Positions 33,214 to 42,256 of a DNA stretch of 64,000 bases are shown here, piece after piece. A program made the translations under genes and the position numbers. The first letter of the stretch is position 1. Each line of letters opens with the position of its first letter. The notes beneath the pieces are model-generated. The model worked only from the letters and a program-made list of their open reading frames with translations. It did not search any database and had not been told where the DNA came from. Origin of the DNA: MESE01 sp036675035 (GTDB lineage: Bacteria > Pseudomonadota > Gammaproteobacteria > Burkholderiales > Burkholderiaceae_D); contig JAKFFO010000007.1 of assembly GCA_036675035.1 (NCBI GenBank), forward strand, positions 8,497 through 72,496, read 5' to 3'.

Positions 33214-33836
33214 TCTTGTCCCCTGTTGTTTCTGGTTACCAGCTTGTCCAGTTCGGCAATATCCTCGTCCTTGACGTGGACCATTTCCTTCAGTTTGTCG
33301 ACATCGACTTCCTCCACGTCCCCTTCGCGCGCGGGCCATGCGCCTTGCCGCAGGCAGATTACGCAACGAATGATTTCGACCACGCCCTGCAACAGCAGAA
33401 ACGCGCCGGCGATCGGGATGATCATCTTGAATGGGTACAGCGGCGGGCCGCTGGCCGTCATGTTGGAATGCTCATTGATCGCCCATGATTCGGCGGCATA
33501 GGTGTAGCCGGCCCAGACCAGCGCCACGACACCCGGAATAAAGAATACAAAGTACAGGATCAGGTCGAGCGAGGCCTGCAGTCGCGGCGGGAAGAAGCCG
33601 TACAGCACGTCGCCGCGTACGTGGCCTTGCTTGGCCAGCGTATAAGCACCGGCCATCATGAACGAAATTCCGTAAAACATGATCATCAAGTCGAATGCCC
33701 AGGCATTCGGTTGATTCAGTACATAGCGGGAGAACACTTCCCAGGACACCTGCAGCGTAAGCACCAGTATGAGCCAGGCAAATGCCTTGCCGACCCAGGT
33801 GTTCAGGCGGTCAACGAACCACAAAAATTTTTGCAT
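33210..33836 (-). CDS. dctQ: TRAP transporter small permease (DctQ-type)
   Basis: This 208-residue protein has four membrane segments in the DctQ pattern (FAWLILVLTLQVSWEVFSRYVLNQP, WAFDLMIMFYGISFMMAGAY, LILYFVFFIPGVVALVWAGYTY and MIIPIAGAFLLLQGVVEIIRC). A charged C-terminal extension follows (EGDVEEVDVDKLKEMVHVKDEDIAELDKL). It is the scaffold partner of the large permease, whose gene it overlaps by four bases. It is separated by 122 bases and a terminator-like hairpin from the binding-protein gene. Confidence 0.87.
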   Translation of the reverse strand: MQKFLWFVDRLNTWVGKAFAWLILVLTLQVSWEVFSRYVLNQPNAWAFDLMIMFYGISFMMAGAYTLAKQGHVRGDVLYGFFPPRLQASLDLILYFVFFIPGVVALVWAGYTYAAESWAINEHSNMTASGPPLYPFKMIIPIAGAFLLLQGVVEIIRCVICLRQGAWPAREGDVEEVDVDKLKEMVHVKDEDIAELDKLVTRNNRGQE

Positions 33837-33898
33837 GTCTGATCAATTCAAGGTTTAACACAATCGATAGGCGCGAAAGTCTCCGGCGATTTGCGGCG

Positions 33899-33936
33899 CT
33901 AAAAAAAAACACCATCCTGAACTTCCGGATGGTGTT
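33899..33936 (-). terminator. Intercistronic rho-independent terminator between dctP and dctQ
   Basis: On the minus strand, AACACCATCC and GGATGGTGTT form a 10-base stem (33908-33917 and 33927-33936) with a 9-base loop, followed by a run of at least eight T residues. It lies just after the dctP stop. Partial termination here would give more binding protein than permease, a common arrangement in binding-protein-dependent transport operons. Confidence 0.8.
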
Positions 33937-33958
33937 CTTGATGAACGCCTTGATACGT

Positions 33959-35113
33959 TTACTTCTTCTTCGGTGCTGCCTTTTTCACGAAGTAGTGATT
34001 GTAAGCCATGCGCCGTGGGTTATTGGTATCCATGTCCCACTTCATCGCACGCTCGGCGAAGGCGCGCATCGATTTTTCGACTTCGCGGAACAGTGGATTG
34101 CCTTCGCCCTTGGCTGCGACAACCTCGTCCCATACCGTAAGCTGTGCCTGCAGCAGCGAGTCCGGCGTCTTGTAGAACTTGACGCCGTCCTTGGTTGCAA
34201 GCGCACGGTAGTCCTGGGAATAGCGGTCGACGGCTTTCCACGACATGTCGGCGGATGCTGCTTCCACTGCGTTATCGATGATGGCTTTCATCTTTGCCGG
34301 AAGCGCATTGAACTTGGTCTTGTTGAACGAGATTTCGAACTGCTCCGAACTCTGGTGGAAGCTTTGCAGCATGCAGACCTTGGATACGTCCGGGAATCCG
34401 AGCAGACGATCCGAAGTCGCATTGTTGAACTCGGCACCGTCCAGCAGACCACGATCGAGTGCCGGCACGATTTCGCCACCTGGCAATGCGTTCACTGCAG
34501 CGCCCATTTTCGTGAACAGGTCAATTGCAAGACCATTGGTGCGGAACTTGAGGCCCTGGAAATCCGCCGGTTTGGTGACCGGCTTCTTGAACCAGCCCAG
34601 CGGCTGGGTCGGCATCGGGCCGGTAAGGTAAGACACCACATTGGCGCCGATCGAATCATACAATTTTGTCAGCAGCTCCTTGCCGCCACCGTATTTGTGC
34701 CATGCCAGCACCATGTTGGCGTCCATCCCGAATGCCGGACCGGAGGTCCACAACGCGATTGCCGCCTGCTTGCCGTAGTTGTAACCCATGACGCCGTGGC
34801 CGCCGTCGAGCGTTCCCTTTGAAATCGCATCAAGCAGACCAAACGCGGGCACCACCGCGCCCGCTGGCAGCACTTCGATCTTGAGTTCGCCACCAGTCAT
34901 GTCATTGACCTTCTTGGCGAAATCAAGCGCATATTCGTGAAAGATGTCCTTGCTCGGCCATGTGCTCTGGAAGCGCAATTGCGTTGGCGTCTGCGCCGTC
35001 GCAATCATCGGGAAACCGAGTGCGGCTGCAGATGCGCTGCCTGCCGCGGCGGTGCCGAGGAAGTTACGGCGTGCGGAAGTCGTGCGTTGCGTCTTTTTTT
35101 CGTCTTTTTTCAT
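33959..35113 (-). CDS. dctP: TRAP transporter substrate-binding protein (DctP family, TakP-like)
   Basis: This 384-residue periplasmic binding protein has a Tat-type signal (SARRNFLGTAAAGSASAAALG) and a mature part with FHEYALDFAKKVNDMTGGELKIEVLPAGAVVPAFGLLDAISKGTLDGGHG. This pattern is characteristic of the TakP/lactate-binding group, whose members bind 2-oxo acids or lactate, often with a metal ion. Substrate here is therefore probably a small carboxylate, as an inference. AAGGAG lies 10 bases before the ATG. The C terminus ends in the lysine-rich KKAAPKKK. Confidence 0.87.
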   Translation of the reverse strand: MKKDEKKTQRTTSARRNFLGTAAAGSASAAALGFPMIATAQTPTQLRFQSTWPSKDIFHEYALDFAKKVNDMTGGELKIEVLPAGAVVPAFGLLDAISKGTLDGGHGVMGYNYGKQAAIALWTSGPAFGMDANMVLAWHKYGGGKELLTKLYDSIGANVVSYLTGPMPTQPLGWFKKPVTKPADFQGLKFRTNGLAIDLFTKMGAAVNALPGGEIVPALDRGLLDGAEFNNATSDRLLGFPDVSKVCMLQSFHQSSEQFEISFNKTKFNALPAKMKAIIDNAVEAASADMSWKAVDRYSQDYRALATKDGVKFYKTPDSLLQAQLTVWDEVVAAKGEGNPLFREVEKSMRAFAERAMKWDMDTNNPRRMAYNHYFVKKAAPKKK

Positions 35114-35655
35114 GGGGAAAGTCTCCTTGATAATCGTGAATGAACGCTGATATTGTCGCCTGATCGAAGTGAGCGTGCTTAATATTTAGCAAATGGGCAG
35201 CGCTAGAAAGAATGCGCCTTCATACTTTTAAGTCAAGTCGCAGCGCAACATGGAAACCGCGAACGGGCCGCAATAATGTTGTTGCCGGCCGGAAATGGTA
35301 CCTTATTTTTCCAATGTGTCAATATGAAATTTTTTTTTCAGTGGCAACGCTTGTCAGGTTATTTTTTTTCACAGGAAATGTATTCAATCGTCGAGCAACG
35401 GCATGTAGCGCTGCGACTGATTTGTGACGGCCAGGAAAGGTTTGGAACGATTTACGTTCGGGCATTGGTTTGAGCGGAAAGGCAACGCTGTTTTAATCGG
35501 ACGGTACTGCCTTGATTCGCTGCGGCTCAACACCGTTGCTGGTTTTCGCACGCGAGACGATGGACAAAATGCGTGCCGTCGAGTACCTTTCAGGGCATTA
35601 CAATTTCGGCAACAACCCAGCCTGCGAAGAGCATGCAATTTAGGTCATTTTTTCC
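35114..35655. other. Gene-free region between dctP and the response regulator gene
   Basis: About 540 AT-rich bases between divergent genes. It includes homopolymer runs (T8-T9 near 35330-35370) and should hold promoters for both directions. A plus-strand open frame beginning at 35424 runs into the next gene out of frame and has no ribosome-binding site or family resemblance, so it is not called. No operator repeat or RNA gene was recognised. Confidence 0.5.
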
Positions 35656-36528
35656 ATGAACCAGCCCGTTCAATTCACCCATCCGGACACCGGCAGTCGT
35701 CGCTTCATTCTCGAAATGCTAGGATTTCCGCCTGCGGAAAAAACCATGCTTGCCACGACGTTTCGGCTGACCAGCCGACGCCCGTTTTGCTATACCGAGG
35801 CTGCTACACCGGAGGAGCGCACCGATATTTACCTGGTCAATGCGGATAACCCGGAAGCGTTGACCCAGCTGCAGACCCGTTCACCGAACATCCATGCTCC
35901 GGCGGTGATGATCGGGCGCGGACCGGCTGCCGGCGGCTGGCCGCTGGTGGAAAAGCCGATTCACTGGATGCGCCTGTTCGAGCAGCTTGATAGCGCGATG
36001 CAAGGGGCGTTGCTGGAGCGGAGCCGGCGCCAGTCCGCCGGCAATGGTGAATGGGATGGACGCACTTATCGCCGCGCCATCGACCGGGAACTTGCACCTT
36101 CCGTCGTCTATATGGAACCGAAACCGACTGAGTCGGTACTGGTGGTCGACGATAGCGCGACGGTGCGGGCATTCATGCGCATCAAGCTGGCACCGTTCCG
36201 GTTCGATGTTGATTTTGCCGAGAATGGCGAAGCGGCGATCGATATGGCACAGGCAAAACGCTATACATGCATTTTCCTGGACATCCTGATGCCAGGAATC
36301 GACGGCTACCAGGTATGCAAACGCATCAAGTCCAGTTCTGCCACCAAAGAGACCGCCGTCGTGATGCTCAGCAGCAAATCCTCTGCCTTCGATAAATTCC
36401 GCGGAAACTGGGCTGGATGCGATGCGTATCTCGGCAAACCGGTAGCCGAAGATGAATTGCTGGCGACCATCGCGCGTTTTTTACCAAGCGCACGCAGAGT
36501 GGCGCAAGCCATTCTGGAAACCCAGTAA
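35656..36528 (+). CDS. Two-part response regulator with C-terminal receiver domain (PilG-like)
   Basis: This 290-residue protein has an N-terminal region (about 1-150) that looks like a degenerate receiver-like module without a clear phospho-acceptor. A complete receiver domain (about 160-285) follows: VLVVDDSATVRAFMRIKL (acidic pair), CIFLDILMPGIDG (phospho-acceptor aspartate), VVMLSSKSSAFDK and AYLGKP (lysine). There is no output DNA-binding domain, as in CheY/PilG-type regulators, so it probably acts by protein contact. The diguanylate cyclase gene follows after 190 bases and is a plausible partner. Confidence 0.82.
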   Translation: MNQPVQFTHPDTGSRRFILEMLGFPPAEKTMLATTFRLTSRRPFCYTEAATPEERTDIYLVNADNPEALTQLQTRSPNIHAPAVMIGRGPAAGGWPLVEKPIHWMRLFEQLDSAMQGALLERSRRQSAGNGEWDGRTYRRAIDRELAPSVVYMEPKPTESVLVVDDSATVRAFMRIKLAPFRFDVDFAENGEAAIDMAQAKRYTCIFLDILMPGIDGYQVCKRIKSSSATKETAVVMLSSKSSAFDKFRGNWAGCDAYLGKPVAEDELLATIARFLPSARRVAQAILETQ

Positions 36529-36720
36529 CGGCCGCCGCAAGAGCCGGAAAGCACCTACGCCCGGCTATCCACCCCTAGCTTCAAGGCTGAACTTTCCGCT
36601 TGCGTTGCAGTCTCTCCATTACTAGCACGTAACTCTCCGCGCCGGCTTTTACCGGGTGTATCCGGTACGTCACGGGCCGATCGCGGTTCTCTTTCATCCA
36701 CTCCTTGCAAAGCGCATTTG

Positions 36721-38277
36721 ATGCGATGGTTTCCACTTAGCCAGACTTTGTCTTTGCTGGTGTTCGCGATCTCATTGTTCGTCACTTACCAGTTATGGAA
36801 GGACGCACGTCACAGCGCCGAGCAAGTGCTTCAAACCGATTTCGATTTCATGGTGCGCGAATCCAGTCGCCGCATCGAGCAGCGCATGCAAGCATATGAG
36901 CAAGTGCTGCGCGGCACGGTTGGCTTTCTCGTGGCCTCGGATCAGGTGACGCGGCGGGAATTCCGAACCTACGTGAACAGGCTGCGCCTGATTGAAAATT
37001 ATCCGGGAATCGAAGCGATCGGGTTTTCGGTCTTGATCCGTCCCGATCAGAAAGAGCAGCATATCGCTGCTGTCCGCAATGAAGGATTTCCGAATTACAC
37101 CATCACGCCGGAAGGTGAGCGCGATATATATTCGGCGATCGTCTATATCGAGCCGTTTTCCGGGCGCAATCTGCGTGCCTTTGGCTATGATATGTATTCG
37201 CAGCCGGTCAGGAGAGCTGCGATGGCGCAGGCTCGCGACACCGGGCGTGCAACATTATCGGGTAAATTGATCCTGGTTCAGGAGGTCGGAAAAGACGTTC
37301 AGGCCGGCTTCCTGATTTATCTTCCATACTACCGCCCGGGTGCGCCGATCGACACGCTGGAGCAACGACGCGCCAATCTTGTGGGATGGGTGTACGCGCC
37401 GTTTCGCGTCAATGACTTCATGTCGGGATTGGCTGGAGAGAACGCAGCCGATTTATCGATCAGTATTTACGATGGAACCGAGATATCGAACGAGTCGCTG
37501 ATGTACCAAACCAGCCATGGCACCGAGAGCGCGCCGTTGAGCAATCGGTTCATGCGCATCCAGCGGTTGAAATTCGGCGGCCATTACTGGACCACGGTAA
37601 CCCGTGCACGGCCGCACTTCGAAAAGCGCGAGGAAGACGACAAGGCGGCTCTGGTCCTGAGGGGCGGCATCGGGGCGAGCGTGTTGCTGACGCTGCTCGC
37701 CTGGCTGCTGGTCGACGAGCGGGCGAGGGCAGTAGGGGCCGCACACCGTGCGCTGCGGCTGGCACTGTACGACATGCTCACCGACCTGCCGAATCGCAAG
37801 CTGTTTACCGATCGCCTCCTGCATTCGCTGGCCCGTGCAAAACGCGACAAGAGCCAGCTTGCCGTGATGTTCATCGACCTTGACAAGTTCAAACCGGTCA
37901 ACGACAAATTCGGACATGCGATTGGCGACTTGCTGCTGAAGGAAGTCGCCGACCGCCTGAAACAGTGCGTGCGCAAATCCGATACCGTTGCGCGCCTGGG
38001 CGGTGATGAATTCGTTGTGCTGATTCCGACCATCGAAGAAAAGCATGGCGATACGATCGTCGCTGAAAAAATTCTGGCAGCGCTTGCCGCGCCGTTTCAT
38101 ATCGGCGGCCACGAGCTGCATATTTCATCGAGTATCGGGATTGCGCTCTATCCCGGCGATGGCGATGACGAAAAAGTACTGGTACGAAATGCCGATATCG
38201 CGATGTACCATGCGAAAAAAAGCGGCCGCAACAATATGAAGTTTTTCGATGCGAGAATGCAGGAAGCGAGCAGCTGA
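36721..38277 (+). CDS. CHASE-domain diguanylate cyclase (GGDEF)
   Basis: This 518-residue inner-membrane sensor has a membrane segment at residues 7-24 (LSLLVFAISLFVTYQLW), a periplasmic CHASE domain (about 60-280; YPGIEAIGFSVLI, GYDMYSQPVRRAAMAQARDTG) and a second membrane segment near 320. The GGDEF domain is cytoplasmic, with MLTDLPNRKLFTDRL, DTVARLGGDEFVVLIP and the feedback-inhibition RxxD (RKSD) five residues before it. All catalytic residues are kept, so synthesis of c-di-GMP is expected. The ATG is preceded directly by a TTG in frame, and ATG 36721 is used. Confidence 0.9.
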   Translation: MRWFPLSQTLSLLVFAISLFVTYQLWKDARHSAEQVLQTDFDFMVRESSRRIEQRMQAYEQVLRGTVGFLVASDQVTRREFRTYVNRLRLIENYPGIEAIGFSVLIRPDQKEQHIAAVRNEGFPNYTITPEGERDIYSAIVYIEPFSGRNLRAFGYDMYSQPVRRAAMAQARDTGRATLSGKLILVQEVGKDVQAGFLIYLPYYRPGAPIDTLEQRRANLVGWVYAPFRVNDFMSGLAGENAADLSISIYDGTEISNESLMYQTSHGTESAPLSNRFMRIQRLKFGGHYWTTVTRARPHFEKREEDDKAALVLRGGIGASVLLTLLAWLLVDERARAVGAAHRALRLALYDMLTDLPNRKLFTDRLLHSLARAKRDKSQLAVMFIDLDKFKPVNDKFGHAIGDLLLKEVADRLKQCVRKSDTVARLGGDEFVVLIPTIEEKHGDTIVAEKILAALAAPFHIGGHELHISSSIGIALYPGDGDDEKVLVRNADIAMYHAKKSGRNNMKFFDARMQEASS

Positions 38278-38323
38278 TATATCAATAAAAATAACGCGGC
38301 CAATGGCGTGCGTGGAGGAACCG

Positions 38324-38563
38324 ATGTACATGGTGTACTGGACCGTGCTGGAAAACGGAACGAAGACGGCGCATGCGCAAGAGTTCGAATCGAGCGAGAT
38401 GGGTTCGGCGCTGAAGTTCATGGAAACGCTGCGAACCCGGCAACGCACGTCGGGCGACGTCTGCTTCGTTGCCATGTCGTCCGAAAATCCGGAGTCGGTG
38501 GGCCATGCCGGTGTTGCCGAGACCGGTCCCGACTACAACTGGAAAAAGCGCCGGCGGCAATGA
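38324..38563 (+). CDS. Small conserved-looking hypothetical protein
   Basis: This 79-residue cytoplasmic protein (MYMVYWTVLENGTKTAHAQEFES...) is not one I can assign. The strong GGAGGA site five bases before ATG 38324 decides this start over an upstream in-frame ATG. Composition is polar, with a basic C terminus (NWKKRRRQ). It sits 46 bases after the diguanylate cyclase on the same strand, so it may be co-transcribed. Confidence 0.65.
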   Translation: MYMVYWTVLENGTKTAHAQEFESSEMGSALKFMETLRTRQRTSGDVCFVAMSSENPESVGHAGVAETGPDYNWKKRRRQ

Positions 38564-38599
38564 CTGCGCGCCGGCGGTTGACTCGCGCTTTCCCGGTCC

Positions 38600-38953
38600 G
38601 GCATCGGACGCCGCTCATGCTGCGCGGGTCCTAAACAGCGGTAATCAGGCTCACCGTAATGCGATCGCGGTGCGGGCGCGCCACGATCGATGCCGCCGGC
38701 GGCAGGCGCGGCGTCGTGGAACGCATGCACCGCCGGTTTCGACTCTGCAGCAAATCCGAGGTGCGTGCCATTGGCAACGGTTGCCGGAAAACCGTCAATC
38801 GGGATTTTCACCCCGAAGTCCGGATAAAGCTTTCCATACGCAACCGCACCCGGATGTTCGATGATCCGCCTGCAATCCAGTGTCGTGAGTACCTTGTCGT
38901 AGAACGTAACGGTACGATCGAAATCGTTGGGCCGATAGATAGGCGGGAGACAT
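38600..38953 (-). pseudogene. Broken glyoxalase/VOC-fold gene
   Basis: The middle of this region encodes a clear VOC-family segment (DFDRTVTFYDKVLTTLDCRRII...AYGKLYPDFGVKIPIDG...HAFHDAAPAAGGIDRGAPAPRSHYGEPDY). The likely start ATG at 38953 is in a different frame from this segment. After HYGEPDY the frame that would continue the family C terminus (DPRSMSGVRCR) is again shifted and preceded by a stop. Two frame breaks thus separate start, core and end. It is probably a decayed gene, unless the breaks are sequencing errors. Confidence 0.65.
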
Positions 38954-39184
38954 GCCGGGATTTTCGTCTGCCATGTCGATACCTTGCGTTGATCGAACCA
39001 AGCCCGATATTGCGGCTGCCCTCCTGACACGGTTATGTCAGTAACATCGGCTCGGAGGCTTTTCAAGTCCCATAGATGGTTGCTATGAATTGTTTCAGGT
39101 AAATCAATTTGATCTATCAAATGAGAATTACTATCATTTAGTCGTCAACCGATTCTGAGCGGTTATTTGAAAAGGAGCCGAGCC

Positions 39185-39421
39185 ATGGTCGCTGTTGCGA
39201 GAACCACCAGCCAAATTGGATTGCATATGGGAGTTGCATTCGGGGTCATGTATGCGGTGACCGGGTCGATCGCGTTCGGCGGAATCGCTGCACTGCTTGA
39301 ACCTGTCTGCAATGTATTGCTGCTGCCATTGCACGACAAGGTGTGGCGCATTATCTCTAGCAGGGTCGAGGCAAGAAAAGCCGGGACATCGTCGCATCGC
39401 AATCAGCAGCAGCCTGTTTGA
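39185..39421 (+). CDS. DUF2061 family small membrane protein
   Basis: This 78-residue protein has the DUF2061 pattern: a short basic N terminus, TTSQIGLHMGVAFGVMYAVTGSIAFGGIAALLEPVCNVLLLPLHDKVW with two membrane segments, and a basic tail. AAGGAG lies eight bases before ATG 39185, which sets the start. Function unknown, inner membrane. Confidence 0.78.
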   Translation: MVAVARTTSQIGLHMGVAFGVMYAVTGSIAFGGIAALLEPVCNVLLLPLHDKVWRIISSRVEARKAGTSSHRNQQQPV

Positions 39422-39448
39422 TACGGCGAGCCAGCTTGCTGGATGCGC

Positions 39449-39919
39449 CTATTTTTCCAGAAGGGAACGCAGCATCCATGCGGTCTTTTCATGCACCTGC
39501 ATGCGCTGCGTCAGTAAATCCGCAGTCGGCTCATCGGCGGCTTTATCAACGACGGGAAAGATCGAGCGTGCGGTACGCACTACCGCTTCCTGATCGCGCA
39601 TCAACTCTTCAATCATTTTCTGCGCCGGCGGAATGCCATCCGGCTCCTTGACCGTACTCAGCCGCGCAAACTCGGCATAGGTGCCTGGCGCCGGGCTGCC
39701 AAGTGCGCGAATCCGTTCGGCAATCAGATCGACCGCCATCGCCAGTTCGGTATATTGCGTCTCGAACATCAGGTGCAGCGTCTGAAACATCGGCCCGGTC
39801 ACGTTCCAGTGAAAATTATGGGTTTTCAGGTAGAGCGTATAGGTATCGGCAAGCAGGCGCGACAGGCCGTCCACAATGTTACTTCGATCCTGTTCGGAAA
39901 TTCCAATATTGATGTCCAT
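39449..39919 (-). CDS. dps: Dps family DNA-protection/iron-storage protein
   Basis: This 156-residue ferritin-like protein forms a dodecamer in the family. It oxidises and stores iron with hydrogen peroxide and, in many species, binds DNA in stationary phase. Ferroxidase-site residues are in KTHNFHWNVTGPMF (His) and ETQYTELAMAVDLIAERIRALG (Asp/Glu). The N terminus (MDINIGISEQDR) is not lysine-rich, so direct DNA binding is uncertain. It converges with the DUF2061 gene with a 27-base gap. Confidence 0.9.
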   Translation of the reverse strand: MDINIGISEQDRSNIVDGLSRLLADTYTLYLKTHNFHWNVTGPMFQTLHLMFETQYTELAMAVDLIAERIRALGSPAPGTYAEFARLSTVKEPDGIPPAQKMIEELMRDQEAVVRTARSIFPVVDKAADEPTADLLTQRMQVHEKTAWMLRSLLEK

Positions 39920-40159
39920 TTATTCCTCGTTGTACAGTTCAGGCTGATCCAGCGTTCAGCCTAGTGCAGGATCAAGGTCCGCTTGATGATGCAGATCAGC
40001 TGCCATCGCCGATTCCGATAAACGGCCATCATCTTTATCCGTTGCAAGACCGGCGCCATACGCTATGATGCATGCGAACGCAGACCGGAATTCCAGTAAT
40101 TTCCGTATCCCGCACCCACCTGGTCAATAAGCCAATCCATAGCCAATGAAAGAAAGACG

Positions 40160-40717
40160 ATGACTCTTCTTGTGCTGGGCCTTCTCGTTTTTATAGGCAT
40201 ACACCTGGTGCCGACCTTTGCATCGACGCGGCAAAACCTGATCGAGCGCCATGGGCTTCGTGTTTACAAAACCGGTTTTGCTGCCGCGTCATTCATCGGG
40301 CTGGCTCTAGTGGTAGCCGGAAAAGCCGGTGCGGAATTTGTACCGCTCTGGATCCCTGCGACATGGGGCAGGCATGCGGCCATGCTGTTGATGCTGTTCT
40401 CTTTCATCCTGCTGGCCGGTGCGTACCTGCCATCCAATATAAAGCGGCTTACCGCGCATCCGATGCTGCTGGCAGTGACGCTGTGGGCGACCGCACACCT
40501 TGCGGCCAACGGCGATCTTGCATCGGTCATTCTGTTTGGCGGCCTGGGCGCGTACGCCCTGTTCGACATGCGGTCGGCCAACAAGCGCGGTGCCGCGCCG
40601 TCCGCCAAATCATTTCCACACTCAAAGGATGCGATTGTAGTCGCAGCGGGTGTGCTCGCGTACGCTGCGGTCCTGTTTTTGCATCCCTACCTGTTCGGTG
40701 TCCGGATAATCGGTTAA
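40160..40717 (+). CDS. NnrU family membrane protein
   Basis: This 185-residue protein has about six membrane segments and the NnrU pattern: LVFIGIHLVPTFASTRQNLIERHGLRVYKTGFAAASFIGLALVV, WIPATWGRHAAMLLMLFSFILLAGAYLPSNIKRLTAHPMLLAVTLWATAHLAANGDLAS. NnrU was first linked to nitrite/nitric-oxide reduction, but its role remains unclear, and no denitrification genes lie nearby. The conserved histidines suggest heme or metal contact. A GAAAGAAAGA stretch precedes the ATG. Confidence 0.83.
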   Translation: MTLLVLGLLVFIGIHLVPTFASTRQNLIERHGLRVYKTGFAAASFIGLALVVAGKAGAEFVPLWIPATWGRHAAMLLMLFSFILLAGAYLPSNIKRLTAHPMLLAVTLWATAHLAANGDLASVILFGGLGAYALFDMRSANKRGAAPSAKSFPHSKDAIVVAAGVLAYAAVLFLHPYLFGVRIIG

Positions 40718-40739
40718 GAACAAGCCGGATGGAGAAGAT

Positions 40740-41624
40740 GTGAAAATACCGCTGCCGATCCGCGATGGCGTCGCTCCGAGCTATATCTGGCTGCCGGAAG
40801 GCCGCTGGACCGGTATGCTGGAATTCCTGGAGCAGCGCTTTCCCGATGTGGCGCCCGCCATCTGGCTGTCGCGCATGAAGCGGGGCGAAGTAGTCGATGC
40901 GGACGGCGTTCGCATCGGCCCCGATAGCCCGTATCGCCGAGGCGCCTGCATTTACTATTATCGGGAACTGCAGGATGAAACGCCGATTCCTTTTGACGAG
41001 TGGATCATTCACTGCGACGACCATCTCCTGGTCGCGGACAAGCCGCACTTTCTGCCGGTGATTCCGTCGGGCCGGTTTCTCCATCAGACGCTACTGGTGC
41101 GCCTGAAGAAGAAAACCGGACTGGTTCACCTGACGCCGATTCATCGGCTTGACCGCGAGACCGCCGGCGTCATCATCTTTTCGCACAATCCGGCAACCCG
41201 GGGCAAGTATCAATCGTTATTTCAGAAGCGGGCCGTCGAAAAGATATACGAGGCGCTGGCCCCTGCACTTGCCGGCGCCGATTTTCCAATGGTGTATCGC
41301 AGCCGGTTAGTGGAAGGAACGCCTTTTTTCCGCATGGAAGAAGCGGCGGGAGAGCCGAATTCGGAAACCCGTATCTCGATCCTGGAAAACCGCGGCGACG
41401 TATGTCTTTATCAGCTGCGTCCGGTGACCGGCAAAAAACATCAGCTACGCGCGCATCTGGCGGCACTGGGTATTCCGATTATCAACGATGCCTTCTATCC
41501 GGCAGCCCTGCCTTGCAAGGGCGATGATGTTTCGCATCCATTGAAACTGCTGGCAAGGGCAATTTCGTTTCAAGATCCATTGACCGGGCAACAGCGATAT
41601 TTTGAAAGTACACGGCAAATTTAA
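40740..41624 (+). CDS. RluA-family RNA pseudouridine synthase
   Basis: This 294-residue enzyme converts specific uridines in rRNA or tRNA to pseudouridine. The catalytic motif IHRLDRETAGVIIF (aspartate near residue 137) and LLVADKPHFLPVIPSG are visible. The C terminus has RPVTGKKHQLRAHLAALGIPIINDAFYP. It starts at GTG 40740 with a GGAGA site upstream. It is 22 bases after nnrU, so probably one transcript. The target RNA position cannot be told from the sequence. Confidence 0.88.
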   Translation: MKIPLPIRDGVAPSYIWLPEGRWTGMLEFLEQRFPDVAPAIWLSRMKRGEVVDADGVRIGPDSPYRRGACIYYYRELQDETPIPFDEWIIHCDDHLLVADKPHFLPVIPSGRFLHQTLLVRLKKKTGLVHLTPIHRLDRETAGVIIFSHNPATRGKYQSLFQKRAVEKIYEALAPALAGADFPMVYRSRLVEGTPFFRMEEAAGEPNSETRISILENRGDVCLYQLRPVTGKKHQLRAHLAALGIPIINDAFYPAALPCKGDDVSHPLKLLARAISFQDPLTGQQRYFESTRQI

Positions 41625-41748
41625 TGCTGTATTTCTGACAAGATACTTGATATAAATAGCGAGCAAAAAAACGGAGGTCCGGCATGCCGGAGTTTGGAAT
41701 AATTTCTTCGCTTGCATAATCGGCGGGTTTAACGGGAGCGGAATTGCC

Positions 41749-42105
41749 ATGACAATAGCCATGAATATCGTCGTCGGTCTGGTCGCGCTCTTGCATGTTT
41801 ATTTCATGGTGCTTGAAATGTTTCTGTGGACGCGACCTTATGGGTGCAAGGCATTTGGCCTCAGCGCCGATTTTGCCGCGGCATCGAAAGCGCTGGCCGC
41901 CAATCAAGGCTTGTACAACGGTTTCCTCGCCGCAGGGCTGGTATGGGGCCTTGTTCTTGGCGCGGATGGAAATGCGATCAAGGTTTTCTTTCTCGCTTGT
42001 GTGATTGTTGCCGGCATCTTCGGCAGTATCACCGTAAGCCGTAAAATATTCTGGGTACAGGCACTGCCGGGCGCAATCGCACTTGCTGCAGTGCTATTGG
42101 CATGA
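41749..42105 (+). CDS. DUF1304 family membrane protein
   Basis: This 118-residue protein has four membrane segments and the DUF1304 features: IVVGLVALLHVYFMVLEMFLW, NQGLYNGFLAAGLVWG and IFGSITVSRKIFWVQALPGAIALAAVLL. Function unknown. A GGGAGC stretch lies about nine bases before the ATG. Confidence 0.83.
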   Translation: MTIAMNIVVGLVALLHVYFMVLEMFLWTRPYGCKAFGLSADFAAASKALAANQGLYNGFLAAGLVWGLVLGADGNAIKVFFLACVIVAGIFGSITVSRKIFWVQALPGAIALAAVLLA

Positions 42106-42256
42106 CTCTCCACTGCGATGGGCAGGCAAGACGCCAGGCCGTAAGCTGCAAGCTGTTTCACAAAGTGCTCGAAGCCGGACGAGGCACTTCAATTCAGCAA
42201 CAATCGGCGCAAAACTGTTTGATTTTCAATTTAAAACCAACCCGGGGGAGAAAACA

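Noticed and set aside
31477..33501. 674-codon plus-strand open frame
   Set aside because: It is antisense to the TRAP permease genes, rich in Arg/His/Gln with no domain, and explained by GC-rich codon structure on the opposite strand.
35424..35849. Plus-strand open frame starting in the dctP upstream region
   Set aside because: It overlaps the response regulator gene out of frame and has no ribosome-binding site or recognisable domain.
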